Source: Pseudanabaenales cyanobacterium (lineage in GTDB: Bacteria > Cyanobacteriota > Cyanobacteriia > Phormidesmidales > Phormidesmidaceae). From it: 5,639 bases of DNA. Below, in pieces: positions 1 to 5,536 of this stretch. Positions within the stretch are counted from its first letter, which is position 1. Each line of letters begins with the position of its first letter. Location of the stretch: positions 1 to 5,639 of the forward strand of contig JAKSDM010000797.1 in the NCBI GenBank assembly GCA_022360135.1, read 5' to 3'. The translations under genes were made by a program, and so were the position numbers. Below the pieces are notes generated by a model. It saw only the letters and a list, made by a program, of their open reading frames with translations. It had not been told where the DNA came from and did not search any database.

Positions 1-245
1 GCGCCAGAATGTATGGAGCTTTCTGGTGTCATCACTGTGAGAACCAAAAAGCATTATTCGGTGAAGCGATTGATCGCGTCCCCTATGTTGAATGTGACCC
101 CGAGGGAGAAAATTCTCAAGCGCAACTATGTCAAGAAAAGGAGATTCAAGGATATCCCACCTGGGAAATTAACGATGAGTTTTACGTCGGTGGGCGATCG
201 CTAGAGGAATTGGCCCAGCTTTCGGGCTTTACAGCGCCAGAATAG
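1..245 (+). CDS. Vitamin K epoxide reductase family protein, C-terminal thioredoxin-like domain (5' truncated)
   Basis: This is the 3' end of a gene that begins before the window; the frame is open from base 3, so the ATG at 9 is probably an internal methionine and not a start. The visible 80 or so residues form a thioredoxin-like domain. A redox motif W-C-H-H-C follows MYGAF near the left edge, and there is a YVECDPEG segment, then a cis-proline-type GYPTWEI motif and a C-terminal GGRSLEELAQLSGF. This pattern is characteristic of the thioredoxin domain fused to the four-helix membrane VKOR domain in cyanobacteria. In that family the VKOR part reduces quinone and the Trx part passes the oxidising power to substrate proteins, giving disulfide bonds in the periplasm or thylakoid lumen. 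The membrane part is not in the window, so the fusion is inferred from similarity. CHHC replaces the more common CPHC. The stop is TAG at 243-245. Confidence 0.85.
   Translation, partial: ARMYGAFWCHHCENQKALFGEAIDRVPYVECDPEGENSQAQLCQEKEIQGYPTWEINDEFYVGGRSLEELAQLSGFTAPE
194..201. repeat. HIP1 octamer GCGATCGC (one of four in the window)
   Basis: Perfect GCGATCGC octamers occur here and at 785-792, 2861-2868 and 4104-4111. HIP1 is strongly over-represented in many cyanobacterial genomes, so four copies in 5.6 kb point to a cyanobacterial host. Three copies lie inside coding sequence and one is intergenic. Confidence 0.9.
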
Positions 246-302
246 GCTGCTGGCAGAGAAGCACATGCGTGGAGTCGATATGATGGAAATAGCTAACTGC
301 TA

Positions 303-318
303 ATCCTAACCCCCTAAT
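303..318. promoter_or_regulatory. C5 tract flanked by A/T just upstream of inrS-like start, possible operator half-site
   Basis: The segment containing CTAACCCCCTAATC ends a few bases before ATG 323 and occupies the place where a Shine-Dalgarno would be expected. CsoR/RcnR-family operators typically consist of a G or C tract flanked by A/T-rich arms, and members often autoregulate. Only one half of such a site is seen here and no clear inverted partner, so this is a weak call. Confidence 0.2.
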
Positions 319-322
319 CTTC

Positions 323-709
323 ATGACCGCTTCTGATGAGATTTCGCTCGATACTGCCTTTGATCAATCACTGAATCAGCTTCGCCCTAACGATCGGCCA
401 ATTCATCCCCATGGACAGGGTCGTTTAATCCATTCCCATGTTCATAGTGAGGAGTCCCTACGGCGGATCGTCAATCGCTTGTCTCGGATTGAGGGACATA
501 TTCGCGGGATCAAAACGATGGTTCAGGAGAGTCGCCCTTGCCCCGATGTGTTGGTTCAGGTCGCTGCCGTGCGAGGGGCATTGGATCGGGTTGCCCGGAT
601 TATCCTGGATGAGCACTTGACGGAATGCATTAGTCGAGCGGCGGCTGAGGGCAATATCGATGCCGAAATCGCCGAGCTTAAGGCGGCGTTGGATCGATTT
701 TTACCGTAA
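323..709 (+). CDS. inrS: CsoR/RcnR-family metal-responsive repressor, InrS-like (nickel sensor)
   Basis: The 128-residue protein belongs to the DUF156 family of all-helical tetrameric repressors, which release DNA on binding metal. The core NRLSRIEGHIRGIKTMV (from residue 51) is the family signature. The metal-ligand set is Cys73 (in RPCPDVL), His98 and Cys102 (in LDEHLTEC), matching the Cys-His-Cys ligands of CsoR. From memory of the family, Synechocystis InrS uses Cys53, His78, Cys82 and His21; a constant offset of 20 places all four here, including His41, which supports an InrS assignment. A histidine-rich tail precedes the core (His28, 30, 37, 39, 41). The start is uncertain because no Shine-Dalgarno precedes ATG 323, and the N-terminus is about 20 residues longer than InrS. 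It lies 77 nt after the VKOR gene on the same strand. Known InrS controls a nickel exporter gene (nrsD); no exporter is visible in this window. A CsoR-type copper sensor remains possible. Confidence 0.85.
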   Translation: MTASDEISLDTAFDQSLNQLRPNDRPIHPHGQGRLIHSHVHSEESLRRIVNRLSRIEGHIRGIKTMVQESRPCPDVLVQVAAVRGALDRVARIILDEHLTECISRAAAEGNIDAEIAELKAALDRFLP

Positions 710-851
710 CTGGATATTGGGCGTTGGCCAATGCTGACGCCAGTTATTATGTCGCCTGTTATTTACTTTACTAGGCTGGAAATTGCGATCGCGCCAGGTA
801 GAGATCCGAACCTATCACCGAACCCGTTGATAGGGTTAAGTCTGTTAATCT

Positions 852-967
852 AGATTTACATAATCAGGCGAATTTCTACACGCTGGCTTGTCGCCGCTTT
901 CGCAGATGTCTGCGCTGCGCCTCTCTGCTAAGGTGACAAGGGTCTTCTGTTATATCTACATGATTAG
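852..967. repeat. Imperfect 16-bp direct repeats bracketing a hairpin upstream of dnaJ
   Basis: AGATTTACATAATCAG (852-867) and ATATCTACATGATTAG (952-967) match at 12 of 16 positions and are offset by exactly 100 bp. The inner hexamers TAATCA (861-866) and TGATTA (961-966) are also inverted copies of each other. The hairpin at 887-940 lies between them. The arrangement resembles a small inserted element with flanking duplications, but the repeats are imperfect and could be chance in A/T-rich DNA. Confidence 0.35.
887..940. repeat. Nested stem-loop (REP-like palindromic element) upstream of dnaJ
   Basis: CTTGTCGCC (887-895) can pair with GGTGACAAG (932-940) as a 9-bp stem with one G-U pair. 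Inside it, CGCAGA (901-906) and TCTGCG (909-914) are perfect inverted copies, followed by the G/C-rich CTGCGCC. Compact G/C-rich palindromes of this style are common dispersed repeats between cyanobacterial genes. It ends 58 nt before the dnaJ start, so it could lie in the dnaJ 5' leader, or act as a terminator or insulator for upstream transcription. No U-run follows, so it is not a typical intrinsic terminator. Confidence 0.5.
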
Positions 968-985
968 CTTATAAGAAGCTTTATG

Positions 986-991
986 AGGAGG
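986..991 (+). promoter_or_regulatory. Strong ribosome binding site for dnaJ-like gene
   Basis: A perfect AGGAGG lies 7 nt before ATG 999, within GAGGAGGAGAG. It fixes the start of the DnaJ-like gene and contrasts with the inrS-like, LysR and M23 genes, which lack a clear Shine-Dalgarno. An out-of-frame ATG at 983-985 overlaps this region. Confidence 0.85.
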
Positions 992-998
992 AGAGTGA

Positions 999-2000
999 AT
1001 GGCTGCGACTGACTTCAAAGATTATTACGCCATCCTAGGGGTCAGTAAGTCCGCCAGCGCTGACGACATTAAACGCGCTTATCGAAAACTTGCCCGCAAG
1101 TATCATCCCGATGTAAATCCAGGCAACAATCAGGCTGAAGCTCGATTCAAAGAGGTTAGCGAAGCTTACGAAATTCTTTCAGATTCAGAAAAGCGACAGA
1201 AATATGACCAATTTGGTCGGTATTGGAAGCAGGCAAGTCAAAGCGGCTATCAAGGCTCAGCTGACTTTGGCGGATTTGATTTTGGCGCCTATGGCAGCTT
1301 CGAAGATTTTATTAACGAATTGTTGGGGCGATTCGGCAATGCTCCAGGGGGCAGTTCCCAAACTTACACTTATCGGACCTCTCCAGGGGGCTCTAGTGGA
1401 TTTAGCAGCGGTTTCTCTGGATTTGACAATTTTTCAACCACACGCACTGCAAGCAAGTCCGCCTCATTAGACCAGGAGGCGAACATTTCTCTGAGTCTGA
1501 GTGAAGCCTTTCAAGGCACTCAAAAGCGCCTGAGAATTGGCAGTGAATTGGTGGATGTGCGAATACCAGCTGGGGCTAGGCCCGGGAGTAAAGTGCGACT
1601 GCGGGGTAAAGGGCAATTCAATTCCTATACCCAACAGAGAGGCGATGTCTACCTCCTAGTGAATATCCTTTCCCATAATTTCTTCCAGTTTGAAGGGGAT
1701 AATTTGATCTGCGAAGTGCCGATCACCCCTGATGAGGCTGTTTTGGGAGGCAAAATCGATGTACCGACGCCGGATGGTACAGTGACTGTAAATGTGCCAG
1801 CGGGAATCCGCTCAGGTCAGTCGCTACGATTGCGCAGTAAGGGATGGCCCAAATCCAAAGGCGGCCGGGGAGACCAGCTGGTGAAGGTGGTCATCGCTCC
1901 ACCTAAGGATTTGACGGCTCAAGAGCGAGTTCTATACGAGAAAATCCGCGACCAACGTAGCTATGATCCTCGGAGCCATTTGCAGAATATCCGTTTGTAA
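999..2000 (+). CDS. DnaJ/Hsp40 co-chaperone, type II (CbpA-like, no zinc finger)
   Basis: This 333-residue cytoplasmic J-domain protein would stimulate the ATPase of a DnaK-type Hsp70 and deliver unfolded clients. The J domain spans about residues 8-72: it opens with DYYAILGVS, has the essential His36-Pro37-Asp38 motif, and ends with YDQFGRYW. A Gly/Phe/Ser-rich linker (about 80-150) follows, with repeats such as PGGSS twice and SGFSSGFSGF. Next come two beta-sandwich client-binding domains: CTD I contains VDVRIPAGARPGSKVRLRGKG, and CTD II begins near Cys238 with EVPITPDEAVLGG. The CxxCxGxG zinc-finger repeats of classical DnaJ are absent and Cys238 is the only cysteine, so this is a type II (CbpA/DnaJ-B) protein. 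Length is normal for that class. No dnaK or grpE is nearby and no CIRCE element (TTAGCACTC inverted repeat) is seen upstream. Cyanobacteria have several DnaJ paralogues, so no specific symbol is given. Confidence 0.95.
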   Translation: MAATDFKDYYAILGVSKSASADDIKRAYRKLARKYHPDVNPGNNQAEARFKEVSEAYEILSDSEKRQKYDQFGRYWKQASQSGYQGSADFGGFDFGAYGSFEDFINELLGRFGNAPGGSSQTYTYRTSPGGSSGFSSGFSGFDNFSTTRTASKSASLDQEANISLSLSEAFQGTQKRLRIGSELVDVRIPAGARPGSKVRLRGKGQFNSYTQQRGDVYLLVNILSHNFFQFEGDNLICEVPITPDEAVLGGKIDVPTPDGTVTVNVPAGIRSGQSLRLRSKGWPKSKGGRGDQLVKVVIAPPKDLTAQERVLYEKIRDQRSYDPRSHLQNIRL

Positions 2001-2067
2001 GCCTGCATTAAGGATTTGAGGTTCGGCGCTTTTCGATTTGTTTGCTCATCCCACTCAATCGTGTTGT

Positions 2068-2994
2068 TCACCCTGTCCTTGTAGTCTGCAACTCAGACCC
2101 TCGCCAAACCGTCTTGAGCGTATCGATAAATGCAAAGACAGCGGGTGGATGCAGAGCTGCGGCTAGGACAATGACTCCGATGACGCGCTCTAGCAGAACG
2201 GGCAGATCAAGCACAAGTAAATCTTCTGGGATAGGTTCGGCGGCGAGTTGAGGCATTATGCTCGCCCCTAATCCCCTTTGTACCATACTGAGTATAGTAG
2301 AATCTTCTTTGACTTCGTAAGCGGGTTGAGGGAGTTTGTTGAATCGGGCTAGGTGCTGATCTATCATATCCCGACAACAATCCTGAGGGGGCGGCAAAAT
2401 CAGCGGGTAGGCGGTGAGTTGTTCCCAAGTAATGGGAGAAGGAATGGGTATAGCTGAGGGCGGAAGAAGCACGATGTAGCGATCTCGCAGCAGTTCAAAC
2501 GCCTCAAACTCCTTGGAGGTGGGAAGATAGGTAAATCCGAAATCAGCTCGCCCCTGGCGCAATTCTTCTTCTACCTGGCTGTAGCGTTGAAATTCATTGA
2601 TGGTGACGCTGATGCCGGGATACTTGTTGCAGAACTGCTCAATTACGATCGGCAAAATATGAGTAGCGACACTGCGAAATCCAGCCACCCTTACCTGCCC
2701 ACTCTGCAGTCCTTTCGCCAGCTGCGCTTGTTTGCAGATGTTTTCCAGTGATTGCAACACCCGTCGGGCTTCCTCGGTAATTTGCGCCCCTACTGGTGTG
2801 AGTACGGCGCCTTGCCGACCTCGGTTCAGCAAAATCACCCCCAATTCATCCTCTAGAGTGGCGATCGCGTGACTCACAGCTGACTGTGACAGGTCCAATT
2901 GCAATGCGGCGTCGCTAAAGCTGCCGACCTCTGCGATCACAACAAGCGCCCGTAACTGGGAAATTTTTAACTTGTAGGGATTGATTTCACCCAT
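2068..2994 (-). CDS. LysR-type transcriptional regulator
   Basis: This complete 308-residue LysR-family regulator has an N-terminal winged helix-turn-helix at about residues 9-68: LKISQLRALVVIAEVGSFSDAA, then the recognition helix LSQSAVSHAIATLEDELG (35-52) and the wing ending LTPVGAQI. A linker helix follows, then a periplasmic-binding-protein-like effector domain (about 95-290) with VRVAGFRSVATHILP and GRADFGFTYLP. Family members bind DNA as tetramers at T-N11-A dyads and respond to a small molecule; the effector cannot be named here. The HTH carries a HIP1 site (2861-2868). The start is the ATG read from 2994 downward; no Shine-Dalgarno is visible before it. The gene converges on the DnaJ gene with a 67-nt gap and diverges from the M23 peptidase gene, so regulation of its own promoter or of the peptidase is plausible but unproven. 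Confidence 0.93.
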   Translation of the reverse strand: MGEINPYKLKISQLRALVVIAEVGSFSDAALQLDLSQSAVSHAIATLEDELGVILLNRGRQGAVLTPVGAQITEEARRVLQSLENICKQAQLAKGLQSGQVRVAGFRSVATHILPIVIEQFCNKYPGISVTINEFQRYSQVEEELRQGRADFGFTYLPTSKEFEAFELLRDRYIVLLPPSAIPIPSPITWEQLTAYPLILPPPQDCCRDMIDQHLARFNKLPQPAYEVKEDSTILSMVQRGLGASIMPQLAAEPIPEDLLVLDLPVLLERVIGVIVLAAALHPPAVFAFIDTLKTVWRGSELQTTRTG

Positions 2995-3024
2995 TGATTT
3001 CTGTTGGTGTTGATCAGTGACTTC

Positions 3025-3038
3025 GCTGAAGATTCAGC
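3025..3038. promoter_or_regulatory. Perfect 6-bp dyad, possible LysR operator
   Basis: GCTGAA and TTCAGC are perfect inverted copies separated by GA, and they overlap a second dyad CTTC-GCT-GAAG (3021-3031). The pair lies 31-44 bp upstream of the LysR start, where LysR-family regulators often bind to control themselves and a divergent gene. The canonical T-N11-A form is not clear, so the operator role is an inference. Confidence 0.3.
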
Positions 3039-3070
3039 ATCCCCTCATTTAAGCTTTACGTATTTCTCCC

Positions 3071-3099
3071 CATATCTTCAACCCGTTCTTTCCTGACAA
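3071..3099 (-). promoter_or_regulatory. Candidate promoter for the LysR gene
   Basis: On the minus strand TTGTCA (complement of 3094-3099) is followed after 17 nt by GATATG (complement of 3071-3076). The -35 matches the sigma-70 consensus at 5 of 6 positions, but the -10 is poor. It would give a leader of about 70 nt containing the 3025-3038 dyad. Confidence 0.22.
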
Positions 3100-3132
3100 A
3101 CTGGCTAGAGGTTTGTAAGCAGCTAAGTAGTC

Positions 3133-3176
3133 GATTCTAAGCGCTTATGGATGTAAATGCGAAATTACCTAGAATC
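3133..3176. promoter_or_regulatory. Inverted repeat GATTCTA/TAGAATC around palindrome TAAGCGCTTA
   Basis: GATTCTA (3133-3139) and TAGAATC (3170-3176) are perfect inverted copies 30 bp apart. The left arm overlaps a perfect 10-bp palindrome TAAGCGCTTA (3138-3147). The structure lies upstream of the candidate M23 promoter and could be an operator or activator site; nothing identifies the bound protein. Confidence 0.28.
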
Positions 3177-3197
3177 CTCCTGTCGTTTCTATCAAAT

Positions 3198-3227
3198 TTG
3201 AGACAAAAGTAGGTTTCCAAATATATC
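3198..3227 (+). promoter_or_regulatory. Candidate sigma-70-type promoter for the M23 peptidase gene
   Basis: TTGAGA (3198-3203) is followed after an 18-nt spacer by TATATC (3222-3227) in A/T-rich DNA. Transcription would start about 30 nt before ATG 3262, giving a short leader with no Shine-Dalgarno (ATAAACTAA directly precedes the ATG). Confidence 0.35.
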
Positions 3228-3261
3228 TAAACTCCGATCATTATTGTTCTGCATAAACTAA

Positions 3262-5097
3262 ATGAAACGCTTTATCCGGCCTGCTGGATCACTGGTTAGC
3301 ACCGCTCTTTTTACCTCGGTCGCCATTGATGGTTTATCCTTTGTCCATCAGGCGAGTGCTAATCCTAATCCTGAAGCCTCTAAACAAACCCCGGAAGCAG
3401 AGAAGCCAGACACCCTAGCCAATGCGGCTGCAAGCAATCCAGTCGAATCTGTAGCGCCGCCAGAAGTAATGTTAACTCAGCAGTTTGCCCCCGTTCCAAC
3501 TGAGTTGGCTATTTCTCCGATAGCGCCTTCAGATGAGGCCGGGTCGGAAACCGTTGGGGAAGGTCAGGCGCGCCCCAACCAATCAGCTCAAACTAGCCAG
3601 AATAAGGTAGCAAAACTGGCCGATTTAATCGCCGGGGTTCAGCGTCGGATCACAGCTGAGGAAGCTGCAGATCTGCTTGGGGACACGGCCAATCCTGCAG
3701 TTAGTGAGTCGCTATTGGCTGAGCCGACAGCAGCTCAAAATGGGGATAATCCCGCCTCATCTGAAGATTCCCTGACGGCAGCCAATGGGGCTTCTAAGGA
3801 AGAGGGCTCCGAGACTATGCATGAATCTCCCCCCCCCCGTCTGGTCGAACAATTAACGGCGATCTCGGACCAGAAACAAGGCGCTAAAAAAGCTGAACAA
3901 CAACAGGGACTGATAGCGGAAGCCCTAAATCTGGCGGAATCTGGCCAGATTGACCAAGCCCGCCGAATTGTCCAAAATGCCAAACTGATCGCCAATGTTA
4001 AGACAGCGACATTGGCTAGAATCGACGAACTGGCGGAGCAACCGCTAGAACAGCCTCAACCGGCGGTTGCTGAAGGATCACAGGCGGCTTCAACCAGCGA
4101 TCAGCGATCGCCAGAACTGGCGGCGTCTTTGGCAGTTTTTCCCAATAGCGCTCCGCTCCAACGACTCTGTCCTCCTTTCGCCTTAAATCCAAATTCTATC
4201 GAGCCTTCTAAGGCTACCGCCGTTAACCCGCTGCCGACAATTGAGGCGCAGCAACCGGCAAATTCTTCCAAGCAGATCGCCACACCGAGTGAAGATATGC
4301 AACCTGAGTTTTCTGCGGCGCTCCCACAACATTATCCTTTTCCCCCCAACCAGACGGCTCAAATTAACGGAGTTGATCAGGGCGATCTGCCCCTGCATTC
4401 CTTGTCGGCAATTGGAAAGCGACTCAATACAGCGCTGACGAGCTCTCGGCTCATGCATTCTCACTCAGTTCTGACTCGCTTTCAAATTTCCAATTTAGAC
4501 AAGTCTACCCATAAAGCTGAAGAGTCTCAGCCAAAAGCCTCACCGACAAAATCAGAGATGGCGAAACTAGCAGCTGCCGAGACGGTTGCGCCACAACAGA
4601 CAACAGATTGTATGAGTGTCAATGTCAGCTACCGGAACGCTCTCCCACCCTCTAGTCAGGTTAATCTGGCTTTCCCGCTGACCATTCCAGCGGCGATCAC
4701 TTCTCTGTTCGGCTGGCGCATCCATCCCATTTCGGGCGCTCGCCGCTTCCATGCAGGCACCGATTTTGGCGCGCCGATGGGGACACCTGTACTGGCAGCT
4801 TTATCCGGTCGGGTCATGACCGCCGATTATATGGGCGGATACGGGAATACAGTGATTTTGGAGCATCCCGATATATCTCAAAGAACCCTCTATGGCCACC
4901 TTTCGACGATGATGGTTCAATCTGGCATGTGGGTTGAGCAGGGAACGGTGATTGGGCAGGTTGGCAGTACAGGATTGTCGACCGGTCCCCATCTCCATTT
5001 TGAGGTTCGTCAGCTGATGGATGACGGTTGGGCGCCCATCAACCCCATTCATTCACCCGGCGCGACTGTAGCTCACTTGGGAGATGGCGGCAATTAG
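3262..5097 (+). CDS. Secreted M23 (LytM-type) peptidoglycan endopeptidase with long low-complexity N-terminal region
   Basis: The 611-residue protein is predicted to cut peptide cross-links of peptidoglycan outside the cytoplasmic membrane. Residues 1-33 form a Sec signal (KRFIRP, hydrophobic core, ASA before Asn34), which supports ATG 3262 as the start despite the missing Shine-Dalgarno. Residues 34-190 and 261-465 are Ala/Pro/Gln/Ser-rich and probably disordered. Residues 194-260 are predicted helical and include a TPR-like hairpin, AEALNLAESGQIDQARRIV. The C-terminal M23 domain (about 475-595) is complete: zinc ligands His497 and Asp501 in HAGTD, His579 in HLHFEV, and catalytic His546 (YGHL) and His577. 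It is therefore likely active and not a degenerate EnvC/NlpD-type activator. No LysM or SPOR domain is seen. Mature-region cysteines are Cys303 and Cys450. A C10 tract at 3829-3838 makes the frame slippage-prone. A HIP1 site lies at 4104-4111. It is divergent from the LysR gene. Confidence 0.93.
   Translation: MKRFIRPAGSLVSTALFTSVAIDGLSFVHQASANPNPEASKQTPEAEKPDTLANAAASNPVESVAPPEVMLTQQFAPVPTELAISPIAPSDEAGSETVGEGQARPNQSAQTSQNKVAKLADLIAGVQRRITAEEAADLLGDTANPAVSESLLAEPTAAQNGDNPASSEDSLTAANGASKEEGSETMHESPPPRLVEQLTAISDQKQGAKKAEQQQGLIAEALNLAESGQIDQARRIVQNAKLIANVKTATLARIDELAEQPLEQPQPAVAEGSQAASTSDQRSPELAASLAVFPNSAPLQRLCPPFALNPNSIEPSKATAVNPLPTIEAQQPANSSKQIATPSEDMQPEFSAALPQHYPFPPNQTAQINGVDQGDLPLHSLSAIGKRLNTALTSSRLMHSHSVLTRFQISNLDKSTHKAEESQPKASPTKSEMAKLAAAETVAPQQTTDCMSVNVSYRNALPPSSQVNLAFPLTIPAAITSLFGWRIHPISGARRFHAGTDFGAPMGTPVLAALSGRVMTADYMGGYGNTVILEHPDISQRTLYGHLSTMMVQSGMWVEQGTVIGQVGSTGLSTGPHLHFEVRQLMDDGWAPINPIHSPGATVAHLGDGGN
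3829..3838 (+). repeat. C10 homopolymer inside the M23 peptidase coding sequence
   Basis: Ten consecutive C bases encode Pro190-Pro192 and the first base of Arg193. One extra C would bring TAA into frame at 3885-3887, and one lost C would bring TAA into frame at 3854-3856. Either change truncates the protein well before the catalytic domain. Tracts of this length are prone to polymerase slippage; a sequencing or assembly error in length is also possible, though the frame as given is intact. Confidence 0.9.
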
Positions 5098-5138
5098 CGA
5101 CATCAGGTCTATAGGGTCCTCGACAAACGCCCAAGCAA

Positions 5139-5157
5139 AGCAGGAAATCTTCCTGCT
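5139..5157 (+). terminator. Perfect 8-bp hairpin after the M23 gene, possible transcription terminator
   Basis: AGCAGGAA and TTCCTGCT are perfect inverted copies with a 3-nt ATC loop, 42 nt after the M23 stop codon. Position and shape suit a terminator or 3'-end stabiliser, but no T-run follows (GATATGAG), so it is not a canonical intrinsic terminator. Confidence 0.45.
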
Positions 5158-5260
5158 GATATGAGCTAGAATCTATGGCTGGACTAACTCCTATATTCCC
5201 GACTCTGCCAAGATTTCCCGCTTATAAGTGCCTGGGCATTGAAAATTTCACAAATATCTA

Positions 5261-5347
5261 GTGTCATTCCGAGAGAAGCGAGGAATCCCAATCTCCCGCT
5301 AAAGTCTGAGATGTTTCGATTCCGCCTCGCTCCACTCAACATGACAC
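5261..5347. repeat. 87-bp imperfect palindrome starting GTGTCATTCCGAG and ending ATGACAC
   Basis: The ends GTGTCAT (5261-5267) and ATGACAC (5341-5347) pair perfectly. Further in, GAG, AGCGAG, GAATC and ATCTC on the left match the complement of the right arm with small bulges, so the unit can fold into one long stem. The left arm resembles the widely dispersed TGTCATTCCGAGCGAAGCGAGGAATC repeat that I recall from intergenic DNA of many bacteria, including cyanobacteria. A T5 run (5352-5356) follows closely, so on the + strand it could also act as a backup terminator. No target-site duplication is evident. Confidence 0.65.
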
Positions 5348-5395
5348 CCTGTTTTTACCGTACATAAACTGTGTAATTAATTTTGCGCAACCACT

Positions 5396-5490
5396 TATAG
5401 CGGGTTTCATCTGTATGGTCTACCCCCTACCCCCCACCCCCTGTCTTAACCGAAGTGTATTCGATCTAATTGAGATTGAAAATTGCTATA
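5396..5490. mobile_element. MITE-like element with imperfect terminal inverted repeats and C-rich core
   Basis: The left end TATAGCGGGTTTCATCT (5396-5412) and the complement of the right end AGATTGAAAATTGCTATA (5473-5490) match at 14 of 17 aligned positions with one indel. Both ends carry TA outside TAGC, which would fit a TA target duplication as used by IS630/Tc1-type transposases. The core contains a pyrimidine tract with three C runs, CCCCCTACCCCCCACCCCC (5423-5441). No transposase is encoded, so it would be non-autonomous. This is inferred from structure only; family membership is not established. Confidence 0.5.
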
Positions 5491-5508
5491 GATTAGCGAG
5501 TAAGCTGT

Positions 5509-5536
5509 TTGACATGGGTTGATATTAGGGAATAAA
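5509..5536 (+). promoter_or_regulatory. Candidate promoter for the right-edge gene
   Basis: A perfect -35 TTGACA (5509-5514) is followed after 16 nt by AATAAA (5531-5536), a moderate -10. Transcription would begin near 5543, about 40 nt before ATG 5582. It begins just outside the MITE-like element. Confidence 0.4.

Noticed and set aside
1..243. GCGCCAGAAT occurs at 1-10 and again at 234-243, suggesting a direct repeat around the partial VKOR end
   Set aside because: Both copies lie in coding sequence at conserved or ordinary positions; a 10-mer shared once is compatible with chance.
438..620. Open frame on + strand overlapping the inrS-like gene
   Set aside because: It lies wholly inside a strongly recognised family gene in another frame, and its translation has no recognisable features.
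720..741. GGCGT...ACGCC hairpin after the inrS-like gene considered as a terminator
   Set aside because: Only a 5-bp stem with a 12-nt loop and no T-run; too weak to call.
941..998. Search for a CIRCE heat-shock operator before dnaJ
   Set aside because: No TTAGCACTC/GAGTGCTAA pair is present.
1342..1391. Direct repeat CTCCAGGGGGC (1342-1352, 1381-1391) in dnaJ
   Set aside because: It reflects the repeated PGGSS codons of the G/F linker and needs no other explanation.
1204..1470. 88-codon + frame inside the DnaJ gene
   Set aside because: Shadow of the Gly/Phe-rich coding segment; no Shine-Dalgarno and no domain.
2042..2428. Short frames on both strands over the 3' part of the LysR gene
   Set aside because: The LysR protein is intact and well recognised in its own frame; these translations are Arg/Ser/Thr-rich antisense or out-of-frame products.
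3735..5052. Several antisense and out-of-frame open frames inside the M23 gene
   Set aside because: Long low-complexity coding DNA readily opens other frames; none has a ribosome site or a recognisable domain.
5418..5443. C-run tract considered as an InrS/CsoR operator or a CRISPR or tandem-repeat array
   Set aside because: It is far from the inrS-like gene, has no inverted G-tract partner, lies inside a MITE-like element, and there are no regularly spaced repeats.
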